From contig NZ_AOCN01000019.1 in assembly GCF_000350525.1 (NCBI RefSeq), forward strand, positions 1 to 64,000: 64,000 bases of DNA, in the 5' to 3' direction. This stretch comes from Leucobacter salsicius M1-8. GTDB lineage: Bacteria > Actinomycetota > Actinomycetes > Actinomycetales > Microbacteriaceae. Below, piece by piece: positions 40,944-49,649 of the stretch; the first letter of the stretch is position 1; the number at the start of each line of letters is the position of its first letter. The notes below the pieces were generated by a model. It saw only the letters and a program-made list of their open reading frames with translations. It was not told the origin of the DNA and did not search any database. Both the position numbers and the translations under genes were made by a program.

Positions 40944-41004
40944 AAATATGCGCGACTAATTCCGTTTTAGAGTGACTGTTAAGCGGAATTAGTCGCGCAT
41001 ATTT
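40944..41004. repeat. 61-bp perfect inverted repeat after ilvA
   Basis: The left arm 40944-40964 and the right arm 40984-41004 are exact 21-base complements around a 19-base loop. The arms begin AAATATGCGCGACTAATTCC and are only moderately GC-rich. Position between convergent ilvA and the DUF6541 gene suits a two-way terminator, but the length and perfection are more than needed. Confidence 0.85.
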
Positions 41005-41054
41005 TATTGATGGGGCTGGTGGGCGCGATGACCAACCAGTCGCGGGGCTACTAG

Positions 41055-43088
41055 CTAGCAGCCCTCGACGCGGTAGAGCACCGCGTCGCCCTCGCGATCA
41101 ACCTCGCTCAGCACCGGCGACTTCTTGAGATTCTTCATCTCCTTGAACGGCACTGCGCGCTGGGTATCGGCGTCGAGCACGTAGTCATTGCCGAAGTCGA
41201 GCACGTAGTTCACGCCAATCTCGGTTGACACCTCACAGGCACGAACCGGATCTTTTACGAGGTCGCGCACGAGTTCGTACCCGAGCTGGGAATAGGAGCC
41301 ACCAGCGTGGGGAAACAGCACGGCGCGGTCGGCCAGCGCATACGAGAGCGAGCTGCCGTTCATCGGGTTGTTGGCGATGACCTCACCCTCAGGGACCGAC
41401 TCGTCGAGGCGATCCAACAGCGTGCGCTCATCGTCGCTCAGCAACCGCGGCTTCGCAGCGTCGTAGCTACCACGCACCGTCTGCGAGGCGGTATAGGTGC
41501 CCGACTGACCCGCTGCGATCAGCAGAAGAACCGCGAGAATCGTGACCACTCGGCGGGTGCGCACCACGGATGATGTTCTGCCAGTGCGACCGGAGTGAGC
41601 CGTACCTCCAGGGAACGCGGCCGAAACCCGCTGCCGGGAAAGCCGCATGATGCCCGGGCGCAGCATGGCCCACAGTGACACAGCGCCGATCACGAGCAGC
41701 GGCAGCGCGCCAAACGGCACAAGGGCGGCCAGGCGTCGGGGATCGTTGTACCAGGGGCTCAAGAACAGCGTGCGCCAGTCGGACGTGGGGAAGCCGTCGG
41801 CCATGAGATAGAACACAGCCAGTAGTGCTGCGCTGCCGAGTAGCCAGCGCATGCTTCGACGCTGCCAGACGATGACGGCGCCGACAAGAATAATGGCCGA
41901 GACTACCCACGCGTCACCGCCCAGGTGGGGGGTGCCTCCCACGAGTTGCAGCAACGCGCTGCGGGGCCCGAAGTACCCCTGCCACACGTTGTCGGAGGTG
42001 CGACCGAAGATCCACGCCGCTGCGGTCACGAAAAGCAGCGTGCCGAGTCCCACAACAGCGAGCAGTCGTCGGCCCCACAACGGGGTGCGGGGCACCTCGA
42101 GTACACCGCTGTTACCAGGAACAGGGCGACCGCGTAGGGCACGCCAGGCAGCCCAAACTACGGGTACAAAGCCCCAAACGAGCACAGCGTGCACCACGTT
42201 GGGGTGCGCAAGCGCGGCTGCGCCCAGCGCACCAAAGAAGAGTAGCCACCTGCCAGCGGGGGCAATCGGAAGCGCGCGTCGAGCGGGCCCCAGGTTGAGC
42301 AGCAGCAGGCCCGAAACCACCAGGAACGGCATCAGGGCCAAGGACAACACGTTGGGGTAAAGCACCCCATAGCCTGCGAGGAACAGTGGAAAGTTTGGAA
42401 AAGCTGCGGCGGAGATACCGGCAACAACGGTGACGGCTCGGCTCGGGCCCGCGACGGCGCGGCCGAGGGCAACAGCTCCGATAGGCCACACGACCGCCGA
42501 GACCACGAACAATAACGCATTTGTCGCGACTGGAATCGTGGCACCTGTGAGCTGCACGAGGAGCACGACGATTGCATGCCACAGCGTCGGATAGAACACG
42601 GACTGGCCAGGAGCCGACATGTCCATGTCGAGCGGTGACGCAGATCCTGAGTCGAGGATGTACCGCACCGCATTGAGATGGAACCCGGCATCAAACGTCT
42701 GCGAGACTGCGTCGCCCGCGCGAATCCCTACCGCGAGGGTAATCGCGATGACGGCTCCGCCAATCGCGGCCGCGCCTACACCCACCCACAGGTCCCGTGT
42801 GCCGTCGTGCGCAGCACGAGACGGGATCCGCGGCAGAATGAAGCGCCGTAACCCCACAAGCACGAGGGTAAGCACCACAGTGATGGCGACGGGTACGAGG
42901 ACGGACCAGCGCACGCCAATAACCGGGGCAATGAGCGACGACACCGCAACGACCGCAAACGCCGCCGCGACCGAGATTACCGCCAGGGCAAAGCCGCGGG
43001 CCCGCAGTGCCCAGGCGATCGGTGCGCCCAGCAGGGCGATGATGCCGATGGCCGCCGTAGCTGCGATCCCGAGCGAAACCCAGGCCAT
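41055..43088 (-). CDS. Polytopic membrane protein, DUF6541-like
   Basis: This 677-residue membrane protein has about 12-14 helices in its first 530 residues (for example ALRARGFALAVISVAAAFAV, LVPVAITVVLTLVLVGL) and an extracytoplasmic C-terminal domain (RLLSDDERTLLDRLDESVPE ... DRAVLFPHAGGSYSQLGYEL). It resembles the actinobacterial DUF6541 family and, more distantly, C-type glycosyltransferases, which have the same architecture. The residues DSGSASPLDMDMSAPG and FDAGFHLNAVRYILDSG in the first large loop are typical of that group. It starts with ATG at 43088 (or GTG at 43091) overlapping the DUF2304 stop. With DUF2304 and GT2 it forms a conserved triad likely to build or transfer lipid-linked sugars. 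Confidence 0.78.
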   Translation of the reverse strand: MAWVSLGIAATAAIGIIALLGAPIAWALRARGFALAVISVAAAFAVVAVSSLIAPVIGVRWSVLVPVAITVVLTLVLVGLRRFILPRIPSRAAHDGTRDLWVGVGAAAIGGAVIAITLAVGIRAGDAVSQTFDAGFHLNAVRYILDSGSASPLDMDMSAPGQSVFYPTLWHAIVVLLVQLTGATIPVATNALLFVVSAVVWPIGAVALGRAVAGPSRAVTVVAGISAAAFPNFPLFLAGYGVLYPNVLSLALMPFLVVSGLLLLNLGPARRALPIAPAGRWLLFFGALGAAALAHPNVVHAVLVWGFVPVVWAAWRALRGRPVPGNSGVLEVPRTPLWGRRLLAVVGLGTLLFVTAAAWIFGRTSDNVWQGYFGPRSALLQLVGGTPHLGGDAWVVSAIILVGAVIVWQRRSMRWLLGSAALLAVFYLMADGFPTSDWRTLFLSPWYNDPRRLAALVPFGALPLLVIGAVSLWAMLRPGIMRLSRQRVSAAFPGGTAHSGRTGRTSSVVRTRRVVTILAVLLLIAAGQSGTYTASQTVRGSYDAAKPRLLSDDERTLLDRLDESVPEGEVIANNPMNGSSLSYALADRAVLFPHAGGSYSQLGYELVRDLVKDPVRACEVSTEIGVNYVLDFGNDYVLDADTQRAVPFKEMKNLKKSPVLSEVDREGDAVLYRVEGC

Positions 43089-43498
43089 CACTCCTGAGGC
43101 CCGTCCTGTTCAGACTCCGCGGCCTCAGCCGCAGCTGTGGGGTTTCGATCAGCGCGCGTGGTCCCCTCTTCGAACCGCGCCTCCATGAGCGCGACAGCTC
43201 GGGCGAGGTCGGTCACCCTGGCATCGCTGCGAGCCTTGGCGCGCACGGTGGCGACCGCGAAGGTCAGCATGGCGACGATGAACAGGTACAACAGCAGGTC
43301 GGTGCCGCGGCCGATGCCAAAGAAGTGCGCGACCGCGGTCAGCACGTTGGGGAACAGTATTGCGAACACCGCAGCTGCAACAAACAGAATTGCGAAGATG
43401 CGCTTCAGCGCGAGCGAGCGTTCCCCCGGGAGGAAGCGCACCGCGAGGGTCGCCGCGATGACGACGGCGGCGATAAGAAGAAGCTGAAAGAGGGTCAT
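43088..43498 (-). CDS. DUF2304 membrane protein
   Basis: This 136-residue protein has three membrane helices (LLLIAAVVIAATLAVRFL, IFAILFVAAAVFAILFPNVL, LLLYLFIVAMLTFAVATV), then a charged helix (SDARVTDLARAVALMEARFE) and an acidic tail. The pattern matches DUF2304 proteins, which nearly always accompany a dolichol-phosphate-mannose-synthase-like GT2 gene, as here. It lies nine bases after the GT2 gene. It probably assists the synthase at the membrane, but no mechanism is known. Confidence 0.85.
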   Translation of the reverse strand: MTLFQLLLIAAVVIAATLAVRFLPGERSLALKRIFAILFVAAAVFAILFPNVLTAVAHFFGIGRGTDLLLYLFIVAMLTFAVATVRAKARSDARVTDLARAVALMEARFEEGTTRADRNPTAAAEAAESEQDGPQE

Positions 43499-43507
43499 GC
43501 TGCCGCC

Positions 43508-44203
43508 CTACCTGATGATGAGATCGACGAGGATGTTCACGGAGTTGAGCAGCGACTGCCCCTTGGCCTTCGAGTAGTCGGTGTAGATGACCTCGACGGG
43601 GTGCTCGGCGTACGGGAGGCCCGTCCTGCCGAGCTTGACGACGATCTCGGTGCCGTGCGCCATACGGTCTTGCCGCAGCTTGAACATGCGCAGGGCGTCG
43701 GCCCGGATCACGCGAAGACCGTTGTGCGCGTCGGTGAGCTTGGTGCGCGTCGTCACATTGGTGACAGCGACGGCCGTCTTGAGCACGATCTTCTTGAGGA
43801 TGCCCGGGTTCGTGCGGTCATCGAGAAATCGTGAACCAAACACGATCGCGAGGTCTTCGTCTCGTGCACGGTCGAGCATCGCCGCGGCGTCGATCACGCG
43901 GTGCTGGCCGTCGGCGTCAAATGTCACCACGTAGCTAGCGCCGCGCTCGAGGGCGTACTCGAATCCCGTCTGCAATGCGGCCCCCTGGCCGAGGTTGATG
44001 GGGTGCGTAACGACATGGGCGCCAGCTGCTCGGGCAATTTCGCCCGAACCGTCACGAGAACCGTCGTCGATGCAGACCACGTTGGGAAAGACGGGAAGCA
44101 GATCACGAATCACGGTTGCGATCACCGTCGCCTCGTTAAATAGCGGAATGACGACCCAAGCCGAGGCGGCAGACGCGTCGCGTGCCGCGGATTCAAAGCT
44201 CAT
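43508..44203 (-). CDS. GT2 glycosyltransferase, polyprenyl-phosphate sugar synthase-like
   Basis: This 231-residue family 2 glycosyltransferase is of the dolichol/polyprenyl-phosphate mannose synthase type. The nucleotide-binding segment is AWVVIPLFNEATVIATVIRD, VVCIDDGSRDGS follows, then the metal-binding DADGQH and the acceptor-loop GSRFLDDRTNPGILKK. It has no C-terminal membrane domain, which the adjacent DUF2304 protein may supply. The ATG at 44203 is chosen; the upstream 11 codons are not protein-like. It is divergent from the aminotransferase gene. The sugar (mannose, glucose or another) cannot be read from the sequence. Confidence 0.9.
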   Translation of the reverse strand: MSFESAARDASAASAWVVIPLFNEATVIATVIRDLLPVFPNVVCIDDGSRDGSGEIARAAGAHVVTHPINLGQGAALQTGFEYALERGASYVVTFDADGQHRVIDAAAMLDRARDEDLAIVFGSRFLDDRTNPGILKKIVLKTAVAVTNVTTRTKLTDAHNGLRVIRADALRMFKLRQDRMAHGTEIVVKLGRTGLPYAEHPVEVIYTDYSKAKGQSLLNSVNILVDLIIR

Positions 44204-44274
44204 ACAGGCTATTCTGGCAGACGAATGTGTGCGCATCCCTGCATGTCGGCGCGCACGCGAAAGGTGAAACGTTT

Positions 44275-45387
44275 ATGTCTATGGATTTTATTCCCGCTGC
44301 CAAGCCGATCATTGGTGATGAGGAGCGGGAGGCCGTCGACCGTGTGCTGCGCAGCGGCATGATCGCCCAGGGCCCCGAGGTCGCGGCTTTTGAGACCGAG
44401 TTTGCTGCGCATTTCGTGCAGGGACGCGAAACCGTTGCGGTGAACTCGGGTACGAGCGGCCAGCACCTGGGCCTCATCGCCGCCGGTGTCGGCGCGGGCG
44501 ACGAGGTCATCGTGCCCTCGTTTACGTTCGCCGCGACGGGTAACTCGGTGGCACTCACGGGCGCGACGCCCGTGTTCGCCGACATCGATCCGGCCACCTT
44601 TACACTCGATCCGGCTTCCGTGAAGGCAGCGATCACGCCCCGCACGAAGGGCATCATGCCCGTGCACCTGTACGGCCACCCGTACCTGGTCGACCAGATC
44701 GAGGCGATTGCCCAGGAGCACGGCCTCGCGATCTACGAGGATGCCGCGCAGGCGCACGGTGCCTCGTGGGCGGGCCGCCCGGTGGGCACCCTCGGCGACT
44801 TCGCGATGTTCTCGCTCTACCCGACGAAGAACATGACCTCGGGCGAGGGCGGCATGGTGACGTGCGCGACCCCCGAGATCGCGCGCAATATGCGTCTGCT
44901 GCGCAACCAGGGCATGGAGACGCAGTACGCCAACGAAGTGATCGGGTTCAACACCCGGATGACTGACATCCACGCTGCCATCGGCCGCGTGCAGCTCACC
45001 AAGGTGAACGCGTGGACCGCGCAGCGCCAGGCGAACGCGGCTGCACTGAACGAGGGCCTGGCCGGTATCGACGGGCTGACCACGCCGTATGTTGCTCCCG
45101 AGGCGGTGCACGTCTACCACCAGTACACGATCCGCGTTGAGGCCGCTGAGCGCGATGCACTGCGCGACGCGCTGAAGGCAGAACACAACATCGGGGCGGG
45201 TGTGTATTACCCGATCCCCAACCACCGCCTGCCGTCGCTCGCGAAGTTCGCACCGGGCCTCGAGCTCCCCGAGACCGAGAAGGCTGCTTCCGAGGTGCTG
45301 TCATTGCCGGTGCACCCGTCACTGGGTGAGGGCGACGTCGAGCGCATCATCGCGGGCGTCACCGCGATTATGTCGGCGGGGGCGTAG
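44275..45387 (+). CDS. DegT/DnrJ/EryC1-type nucleotide-sugar aminotransferase
   Basis: This 370-residue PLP enzyme transfers an amino group from glutamate to a keto sugar nucleotide. Features are GSGTSGQHL-like NSGTSGQHLGLIAAG, EVIVPSFTFAATGNSV, YEDAAQAHGASWAGR and FSLYPTKNMTSGEGG, with the Schiff-base Lys in the last. TRMTDIHAAIGRVQL and VYHQYTIRVE close the fold. Start is ATG at 44275 (ribosome site AAGGTGA); the frame upstream is shadow. In this region it could make the 3-amino group of a diamino uronic acid (WbpE/WlbC role), given a dehydrogenase, an oxidoreductase and an epimerase at 56-61 kb. A role in another amino sugar is possible. It starts a plus-strand run with two GTs and a flippase. 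Confidence 0.92.
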   Translation: MSMDFIPAAKPIIGDEEREAVDRVLRSGMIAQGPEVAAFETEFAAHFVQGRETVAVNSGTSGQHLGLIAAGVGAGDEVIVPSFTFAATGNSVALTGATPVFADIDPATFTLDPASVKAAITPRTKGIMPVHLYGHPYLVDQIEAIAQEHGLAIYEDAAQAHGASWAGRPVGTLGDFAMFSLYPTKNMTSGEGGMVTCATPEIARNMRLLRNQGMETQYANEVIGFNTRMTDIHAAIGRVQLTKVNAWTAQRQANAAALNEGLAGIDGLTTPYVAPEAVHVYHQYTIRVEAAERDALRDALKAEHNIGAGVYYPIPNHRLPSLAKFAPGLELPETEKAASEVLSLPVHPSLGEGDVERIIAGVTAIMSAGA

Positions 45388-45406
45388 GCGAAACCGCCAG
45401 CCAATC

Positions 45407-46624
45407 ATGCGCGTCGCTATAGCTAGCCGTATCTTCGACCCCGAACCGAGCGCAGCCTCGTTTCGACTCGCGGCGCTCGCTTCGGGGTTCGCACGCTCGG
45501 GGGATCGGGTGCGGGTACTCACGGTCCAGCCGGTCAAACAGTTGCGCGAGCCCGGCGGCGCGGCGACCGAGAGGCAGGTGCCGTATCGAGTAACGCGCTT
45601 TCCGGTGCTTCGCGACCGCAGCGGCTACGTGCGCGGGTACCTGCAGTACCTGAGCTTCGATATTCCGCTCTTCTTTCGCATCCTGTTCGGGCCTAAGCAG
45701 GACGCGATCATCGTGGAACCGCCGCCCACCACCGTGCTGTTCGCGACCCTCGCGGCCTCAATTCGTCGCACCCCGGTGTTCGCGTACGCCGCCGACGTGT
45801 GGTCTGACGCGAGCGCCAGCACGGGGGCTCCGAGCCTCGTCGTCAACGTTGTGCGGCGCATGGAGCGGTTCGCCTGGAACCGCGCGCGAGGCGTCTATTC
45901 GGTCAATGCGGGCGTGACCGAGCGAGTGCGCCAGATCGCGCCCCGCGCGGTCGTCGAGACCGTGGGCAACGGCATCGACACCGCGGTATTTACTCCCGAC
46001 GCGGGCGACGGTGCTGCGGACAACAACGGCGCCGGATCAACAGTCCGCCACCCCTACGCCATCTACACCGGTACGGCATCGGAGTGGCAGGGGGCCGAGA
46101 TCTTTGTGCGCGCAATCGCGCAACTGCAAGACAGCGGCACCCCGCTCAAACTCGTGTTCCTGGGGCAGGGCACCGCACTTCCCGCGCTGAAGCTGTTGGC
46201 TGAAGAGCGGGGCGCTGATGTCGAATTTCACGACCCCGTGCCGCCGGCGCAGGCAGCGGCCTGGCAGCGCGGGGCGGCGGTCAGCGTTGCGAGTATCAAG
46301 CCGGGCGCGGGCTACGACTTTGCCTACCCCACCAAGATTTTTGCCGCGTGGGCCTGTGGCACCCCGGTCGTGTACGCGGGCCCGGGCCCGGCACGAGAGG
46401 TGCTTGCGGCGACGCCCCACCTGGGTGCCGGCGTAGATTTCGAACCCGGTGTGGTGGCGGCGGCACTGAAAGATATTGCGTGTGAGCGCGAGAACTCGCG
46501 ACCCGCGATCGCGGCGTGGGCGCAGGCCAACGTTTCGCTCGCGGGTGTCGCCGATCGAGCGACCAGCTTCACTCACGCGCGTCTGCGCGAAGCTCACGGC
46601 TCATCCGCACGGGGGCGCCAGTGA
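45407..46624 (+). CDS. GT4-family glycosyltransferase
   Basis: This 405-residue GT-B glycosyltransferase has an N-terminal acceptor domain starting MRVAIASRIFDPEPSAASFR and containing DAIIVEPPPTTVLFATLA. The C-terminal donor domain has YAIYTGTASEWQGAEIFVRA, PLKLVFLGQGTALPAL and the donor-site GAGYDFAYPTKIFAAWACGTPVVYAG, which replaces the usual EX7E by a YPTKIFE-like form. It transfers a sugar from a nucleotide donor to a lipid-linked or glycan acceptor; identity unknown. The ATG at 45407 follows the aminotransferase by 19 bases; the reading frame upstream is shadow. The end overlaps the next GT-like gene (GTGA). Confidence 0.85.
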   Translation: MRVAIASRIFDPEPSAASFRLAALASGFARSGDRVRVLTVQPVKQLREPGGAATERQVPYRVTRFPVLRDRSGYVRGYLQYLSFDIPLFFRILFGPKQDAIIVEPPPTTVLFATLAASIRRTPVFAYAADVWSDASASTGAPSLVVNVVRRMERFAWNRARGVYSVNAGVTERVRQIAPRAVVETVGNGIDTAVFTPDAGDGAADNNGAGSTVRHPYAIYTGTASEWQGAEIFVRAIAQLQDSGTPLKLVFLGQGTALPALKLLAEERGADVEFHDPVPPAQAAAWQRGAAVSVASIKPGAGYDFAYPTKIFAAWACGTPVVYAGPGPAREVLAATPHLGAGVDFEPGVVAAALKDIACERENSRPAIAAWAQANVSLAGVADRATSFTHARLREAHGSSARGRQ

Positions 46625-47823
46625 GCGGGGCCAACGCGCTCAAAGCGAAGCTCTACAGCTGGCTGACGCTCGCCAAGTTGCGCGCCCGCGGTGCCGCCCG
46701 CCCGCCCGTTGCTGGGATCGAATCTCACGACGGGACGCTCTTCGTCGGCCCGGCCAACAGCGCAGGGCAGGGCCACGCCTGGGCCCACGCCGCTCAGCAA
46801 TATGCGGCACAGGAGCGCAACAGCAATGCCGCGATCCGGGGATTCAGCATGTCGTTCACCAACGACTCCGGTTTCGCCTTCGATATCGACCAGCGCGTGC
46901 TCTCCTCGTATGCGGCACACAGCCGCGGCTGGCAGAAGCGACAGCTCGCCGCCGTGTCACGCGCTCAGGCCGCGCTCCTCGAATCGGGCGTGCCCCCGTT
47001 CTCCACGCTGTGGGGCGGCGACACCCTGCAGCAGTTGCACGCGCTGCAGCGTGCGGGCGTTCGTGTCGCGCTATTGTTTCACGGCAGCGACATTCGTGAT
47101 CCGGATCGCCATATAGCGGCTGAGCCGCTGTCGCACTTTCGTGCGGACCCCGATTTCACGCGCGTGTTTCGCGGTGTGACCGCGCGCAATCGTGAGCTGG
47201 TGCGCGCCGCGGACGTGCCGGTGTTTGTATCGACGCCCGACCTGCTCGACGAAATCCCGGGAGCGCAGTGGCTGCCCGTGGTGGTCGACCCGAGCAAGTG
47301 GGTGCAGACAGAGGCACCGCTCGCACCGGGACGCCCGCTGCGTGTCGCCCACGCTCCATCTAGTTCGACGGTGAAGGGCACCGACCTGATCGAGCCGACT
47401 CTGCACGACCTGCATGAGCGAGGCGTGATCGAGTACCGTCCCGTGAGCGGTGTGCCGCACCACGAGATGCCTGGGATCTACGGCGCGGCAGACGTGGTCA
47501 TCGACCAGTTTCGCGTGGGCAACTATGGCGTCGCGGCGTGTGAGGCGCTCGCGGCTGGCCGAATTGTTGTGTCGCATGTCTCAGATCGGGTGCGGGATCT
47601 CACACGCGAACGCACCGGTGAAGACCTACCGGTGCTTGAGGCGACCCCTGGCACCCTTGAATCGGTGCTTACGGCGATTGCCGCCGACCCGGTTGCGTAC
47701 CGAGAGCTCGCCAGCCGCGGGCCCGGGTTCGTGCGGCGCCATCACGACGGGGCGCGAAGCGGTCAAACACTTTTGGAATGGATGGAGCGCTCAGCCGCTC
47801 CCACGGAGGAATCGACCCGATGA
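46621..47823 (+). CDS. GT-B-like glycosyltransferase, paralogue of the 58-kb gene
   Basis: This 400-residue protein resembles GT-B enzymes, with a C-terminal Rossmann-like half (LRVAHAPSSSTVKGTDLIEP, ADVVIDQFRVGNYGVAACEALAAGRIVV) and an N-terminal half with LFVGPANSAGQGHAWAHA and VRVALLFHGSDIRDP. It has no classical EX7E motif. The protein at 58039-59307 shares the same order of motifs (HGSDIR, PVFVSTPDLL, LPVVVD, SYGVAACEA), so the two are paralogues within one glycan region. The GTG at 46621 overlaps the previous stop. The next start overlaps its own stop (ATGA), giving a tightly coupled run that ends with the flippase. Acceptor and donor unknown. Confidence 0.78.
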   Translation: MSGANALKAKLYSWLTLAKLRARGAARPPVAGIESHDGTLFVGPANSAGQGHAWAHAAQQYAAQERNSNAAIRGFSMSFTNDSGFAFDIDQRVLSSYAAHSRGWQKRQLAAVSRAQAALLESGVPPFSTLWGGDTLQQLHALQRAGVRVALLFHGSDIRDPDRHIAAEPLSHFRADPDFTRVFRGVTARNRELVRAADVPVFVSTPDLLDEIPGAQWLPVVVDPSKWVQTEAPLAPGRPLRVAHAPSSSTVKGTDLIEPTLHDLHERGVIEYRPVSGVPHHEMPGIYGAADVVIDQFRVGNYGVAACEALAAGRIVVSHVSDRVRDLTRERTGEDLPVLEATPGTLESVLTAIAADPVAYRELASRGPGFVRRHHDGARSGQTLLEWMERSAAPTEESTR

Positions 47824-49598
47824 AAAGCATGTGGAAGACCCTGATCGAGCTCTTTGACGTGCTTCCGGCGGGGGCCAAGCCCTTTTACCTGCGGTACTCG
47901 ATCGTCACTGGGCTGCTCGCCATCCTGGATACGGCGGCGCTCGGCCTGATCGTGCTGGTCGTGACCCCGCTCGCAACGGGGACCGCCATCGAATTGCCCG
48001 TCATCGGAGCGATCCCAGAGTCTGCGACCGTGTGGATGATCGTGGTGATTTGCGCCCTGTTCGTGCTGAAGGGGGTGTTCGCGGTTACCCTGCACTGGTT
48101 CGCGACGCGCCGCTTTGCGCGCTACGAGCTCGAGGTAGGTGACGCGTTGTTCCGTGCCTACACGCACGCGAGCTGGGAGAAACGGTCACAAATCAGCACC
48201 GCCGAGGTGACCCGTATCGTGGACAGCTCGATGGCCAATACGAACCTCGGTTTCATTCTGCCACTGTCGCAGATTCCGGGTAACGCCCTCACATTTGTGT
48301 CGGTGCTCGCGGTGCTCGTGTTCGCCGAGCCGGTGATCGCTGTGATCGTGCTCGTCTACCTGCTGCTCTTCTCGACGCTGATGCTGTTCGTGATCGCACG
48401 CAAGTCGCAGCAGGCTGGACGCGCGAACCGCAAGTACGCCTACCGGGTGGCCACACTCATGACTGAGATGGTCGATGCGCTCAAGGAGGTGGTGCTGCGA
48501 GGCAAACTCGATGAAATCGGGGAGGTCGTGACGCAGAACCGCCGCATCGCGACGCGTGCGCGCGCCAACATGTCGTTTCTGGGCATCGTGCCCAAGTATG
48601 CCTTCGAGATTGTGCTCATCGGCGGCTTCCTCCTCGTGGGCGGTGTCGCCTTTGCGATGGGTGGTGCAGCCCAGGCCGTTGTCGCGATCGCACTGTTCGC
48701 TGCCACTGGCTTTCGCATGATTCCCGCGATGAACGCGGTGCAGGGCGGCTTCACGCTCGCCACCGCGAACGAGGTCTACGCTCGCGACGTGATTCGCGAG
48801 CTGCGCGAGTCCCGCGAGACGGGCGCCGGGGTGGTCGAGCTAGTGGACACCGCCGAGATCCCTCACTCCCCGCGTGCGCTCGAGTTGCGCGACGTGCAGT
48901 TTCGCTACCCGGGCGGTGAGCAAGATGTGCTTTCGGGGCTGTCGCTCACGATTCCGTTTGGGTCGAGCCTCGCGATCGTCGGCCCCTCGGGCGCAGGCAA
49001 GTCGACGCTAATCGATATTCTGCTGGGGCTCAGTGTGCCCACGGGCGGCGCGATGACGATCGACGGGGAGCCGCTGACCAACGTTATGCGCCAGTGGCGC
49101 AGCCGGGTCGGCTACGTGCCACAGCGCGTCGCCCTATTCGACGCGTCGATCGCTCAGAACGTTGCGCTGACCTGGAGCGATGATTACGACGAGCAGCGCG
49201 TCCGCGATGCACTGCGTCGGGCGCACCTGAGTGACCTTGCCGAGCGTGGCGACGGTATCAACGCGTACATCGGCGAGCGGGGCACCTCCATCTCGGGCGG
49301 CCAGCAGCAGCGCCTCGGCATCGCCCGTGCACTGTACTCTGACCCGTTCATCATGGTGATGGACGAGGCGACGAGCTCGCTCGACACTGCGACTGAGAAC
49401 CGGGTCACCGAGTCGATGCGCGAGCTGCAGGGTGAGGTGACCTTCATCACGGTGGCGCACCGCCTCGCCACGATTCGCGACTACGATCAGGTCTGTTACC
49501 TCGACCGGGGCAATATTCTGGGCCGCGGCTCCTTTGACGAGGTCGTGGAACAGGTGCCCGAATTTAGACTGCAGGCAGAACTGGCGGGACTGCTCTAA
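47820..49598 (+). CDS. ABC exporter, lipid-linked glycan flippase-like (PglK/MsbA type)
   Basis: This 592-residue homodimeric-type ABC exporter has an N-terminal six-helix domain (about residues 20-310; for example VTGLLAILDTAALGLIVLVV, VWMIVVICALFVLKGVFAVTL). The C-terminal ATPase has Walker A GPSGAGKSTLIDILLG, Q-loop GYVPQRVALFD, signature ISGGQQQRLGIARAL, Walker B FIMVMDEATSSLD and H-loop VAHRLATI. It is coupled to the preceding GT gene (ATGA) and is the last of four plus-strand glycan genes, so translocation of a lipid-linked oligosaccharide across the membrane is the likely task. A drug or lipid exporter cannot be excluded. A hairpin follows before the convergent GT2. Confidence 0.9.
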   Translation: MKSMWKTLIELFDVLPAGAKPFYLRYSIVTGLLAILDTAALGLIVLVVTPLATGTAIELPVIGAIPESATVWMIVVICALFVLKGVFAVTLHWFATRRFARYELEVGDALFRAYTHASWEKRSQISTAEVTRIVDSSMANTNLGFILPLSQIPGNALTFVSVLAVLVFAEPVIAVIVLVYLLLFSTLMLFVIARKSQQAGRANRKYAYRVATLMTEMVDALKEVVLRGKLDEIGEVVTQNRRIATRARANMSFLGIVPKYAFEIVLIGGFLLVGGVAFAMGGAAQAVVAIALFAATGFRMIPAMNAVQGGFTLATANEVYARDVIRELRESRETGAGVVELVDTAEIPHSPRALELRDVQFRYPGGEQDVLSGLSLTIPFGSSLAIVGPSGAGKSTLIDILLGLSVPTGGAMTIDGEPLTNVMRQWRSRVGYVPQRVALFDASIAQNVALTWSDDYDEQRVRDALRRAHLSDLAERGDGINAYIGERGTSISGGQQQRLGIARALYSDPFIMVMDEATSSLDTATENRVTESMRELQGEVTFITVAHRLATIRDYDQVCYLDRGNILGRGSFDEVVEQVPEFRLQAELAGLL

Positions 49599-49603
49599 TC
49601 GTT

Positions 49604-49645
49604 CTGAACGGCCGGGAGTCAACCGAGTGCTTCGTGGCCGTTCAG
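49604..49645. terminator. Hairpin between flippase and convergent GT2
   Basis: CTGAACGGCC (49604-49613) and GGCCGTTCAG (49636-49645) are exact complements with a 22-base loop, between two convergent stops. It is plausible as a two-way terminator. Confidence 0.6.
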
Positions 49646-49649
49646 AGCT

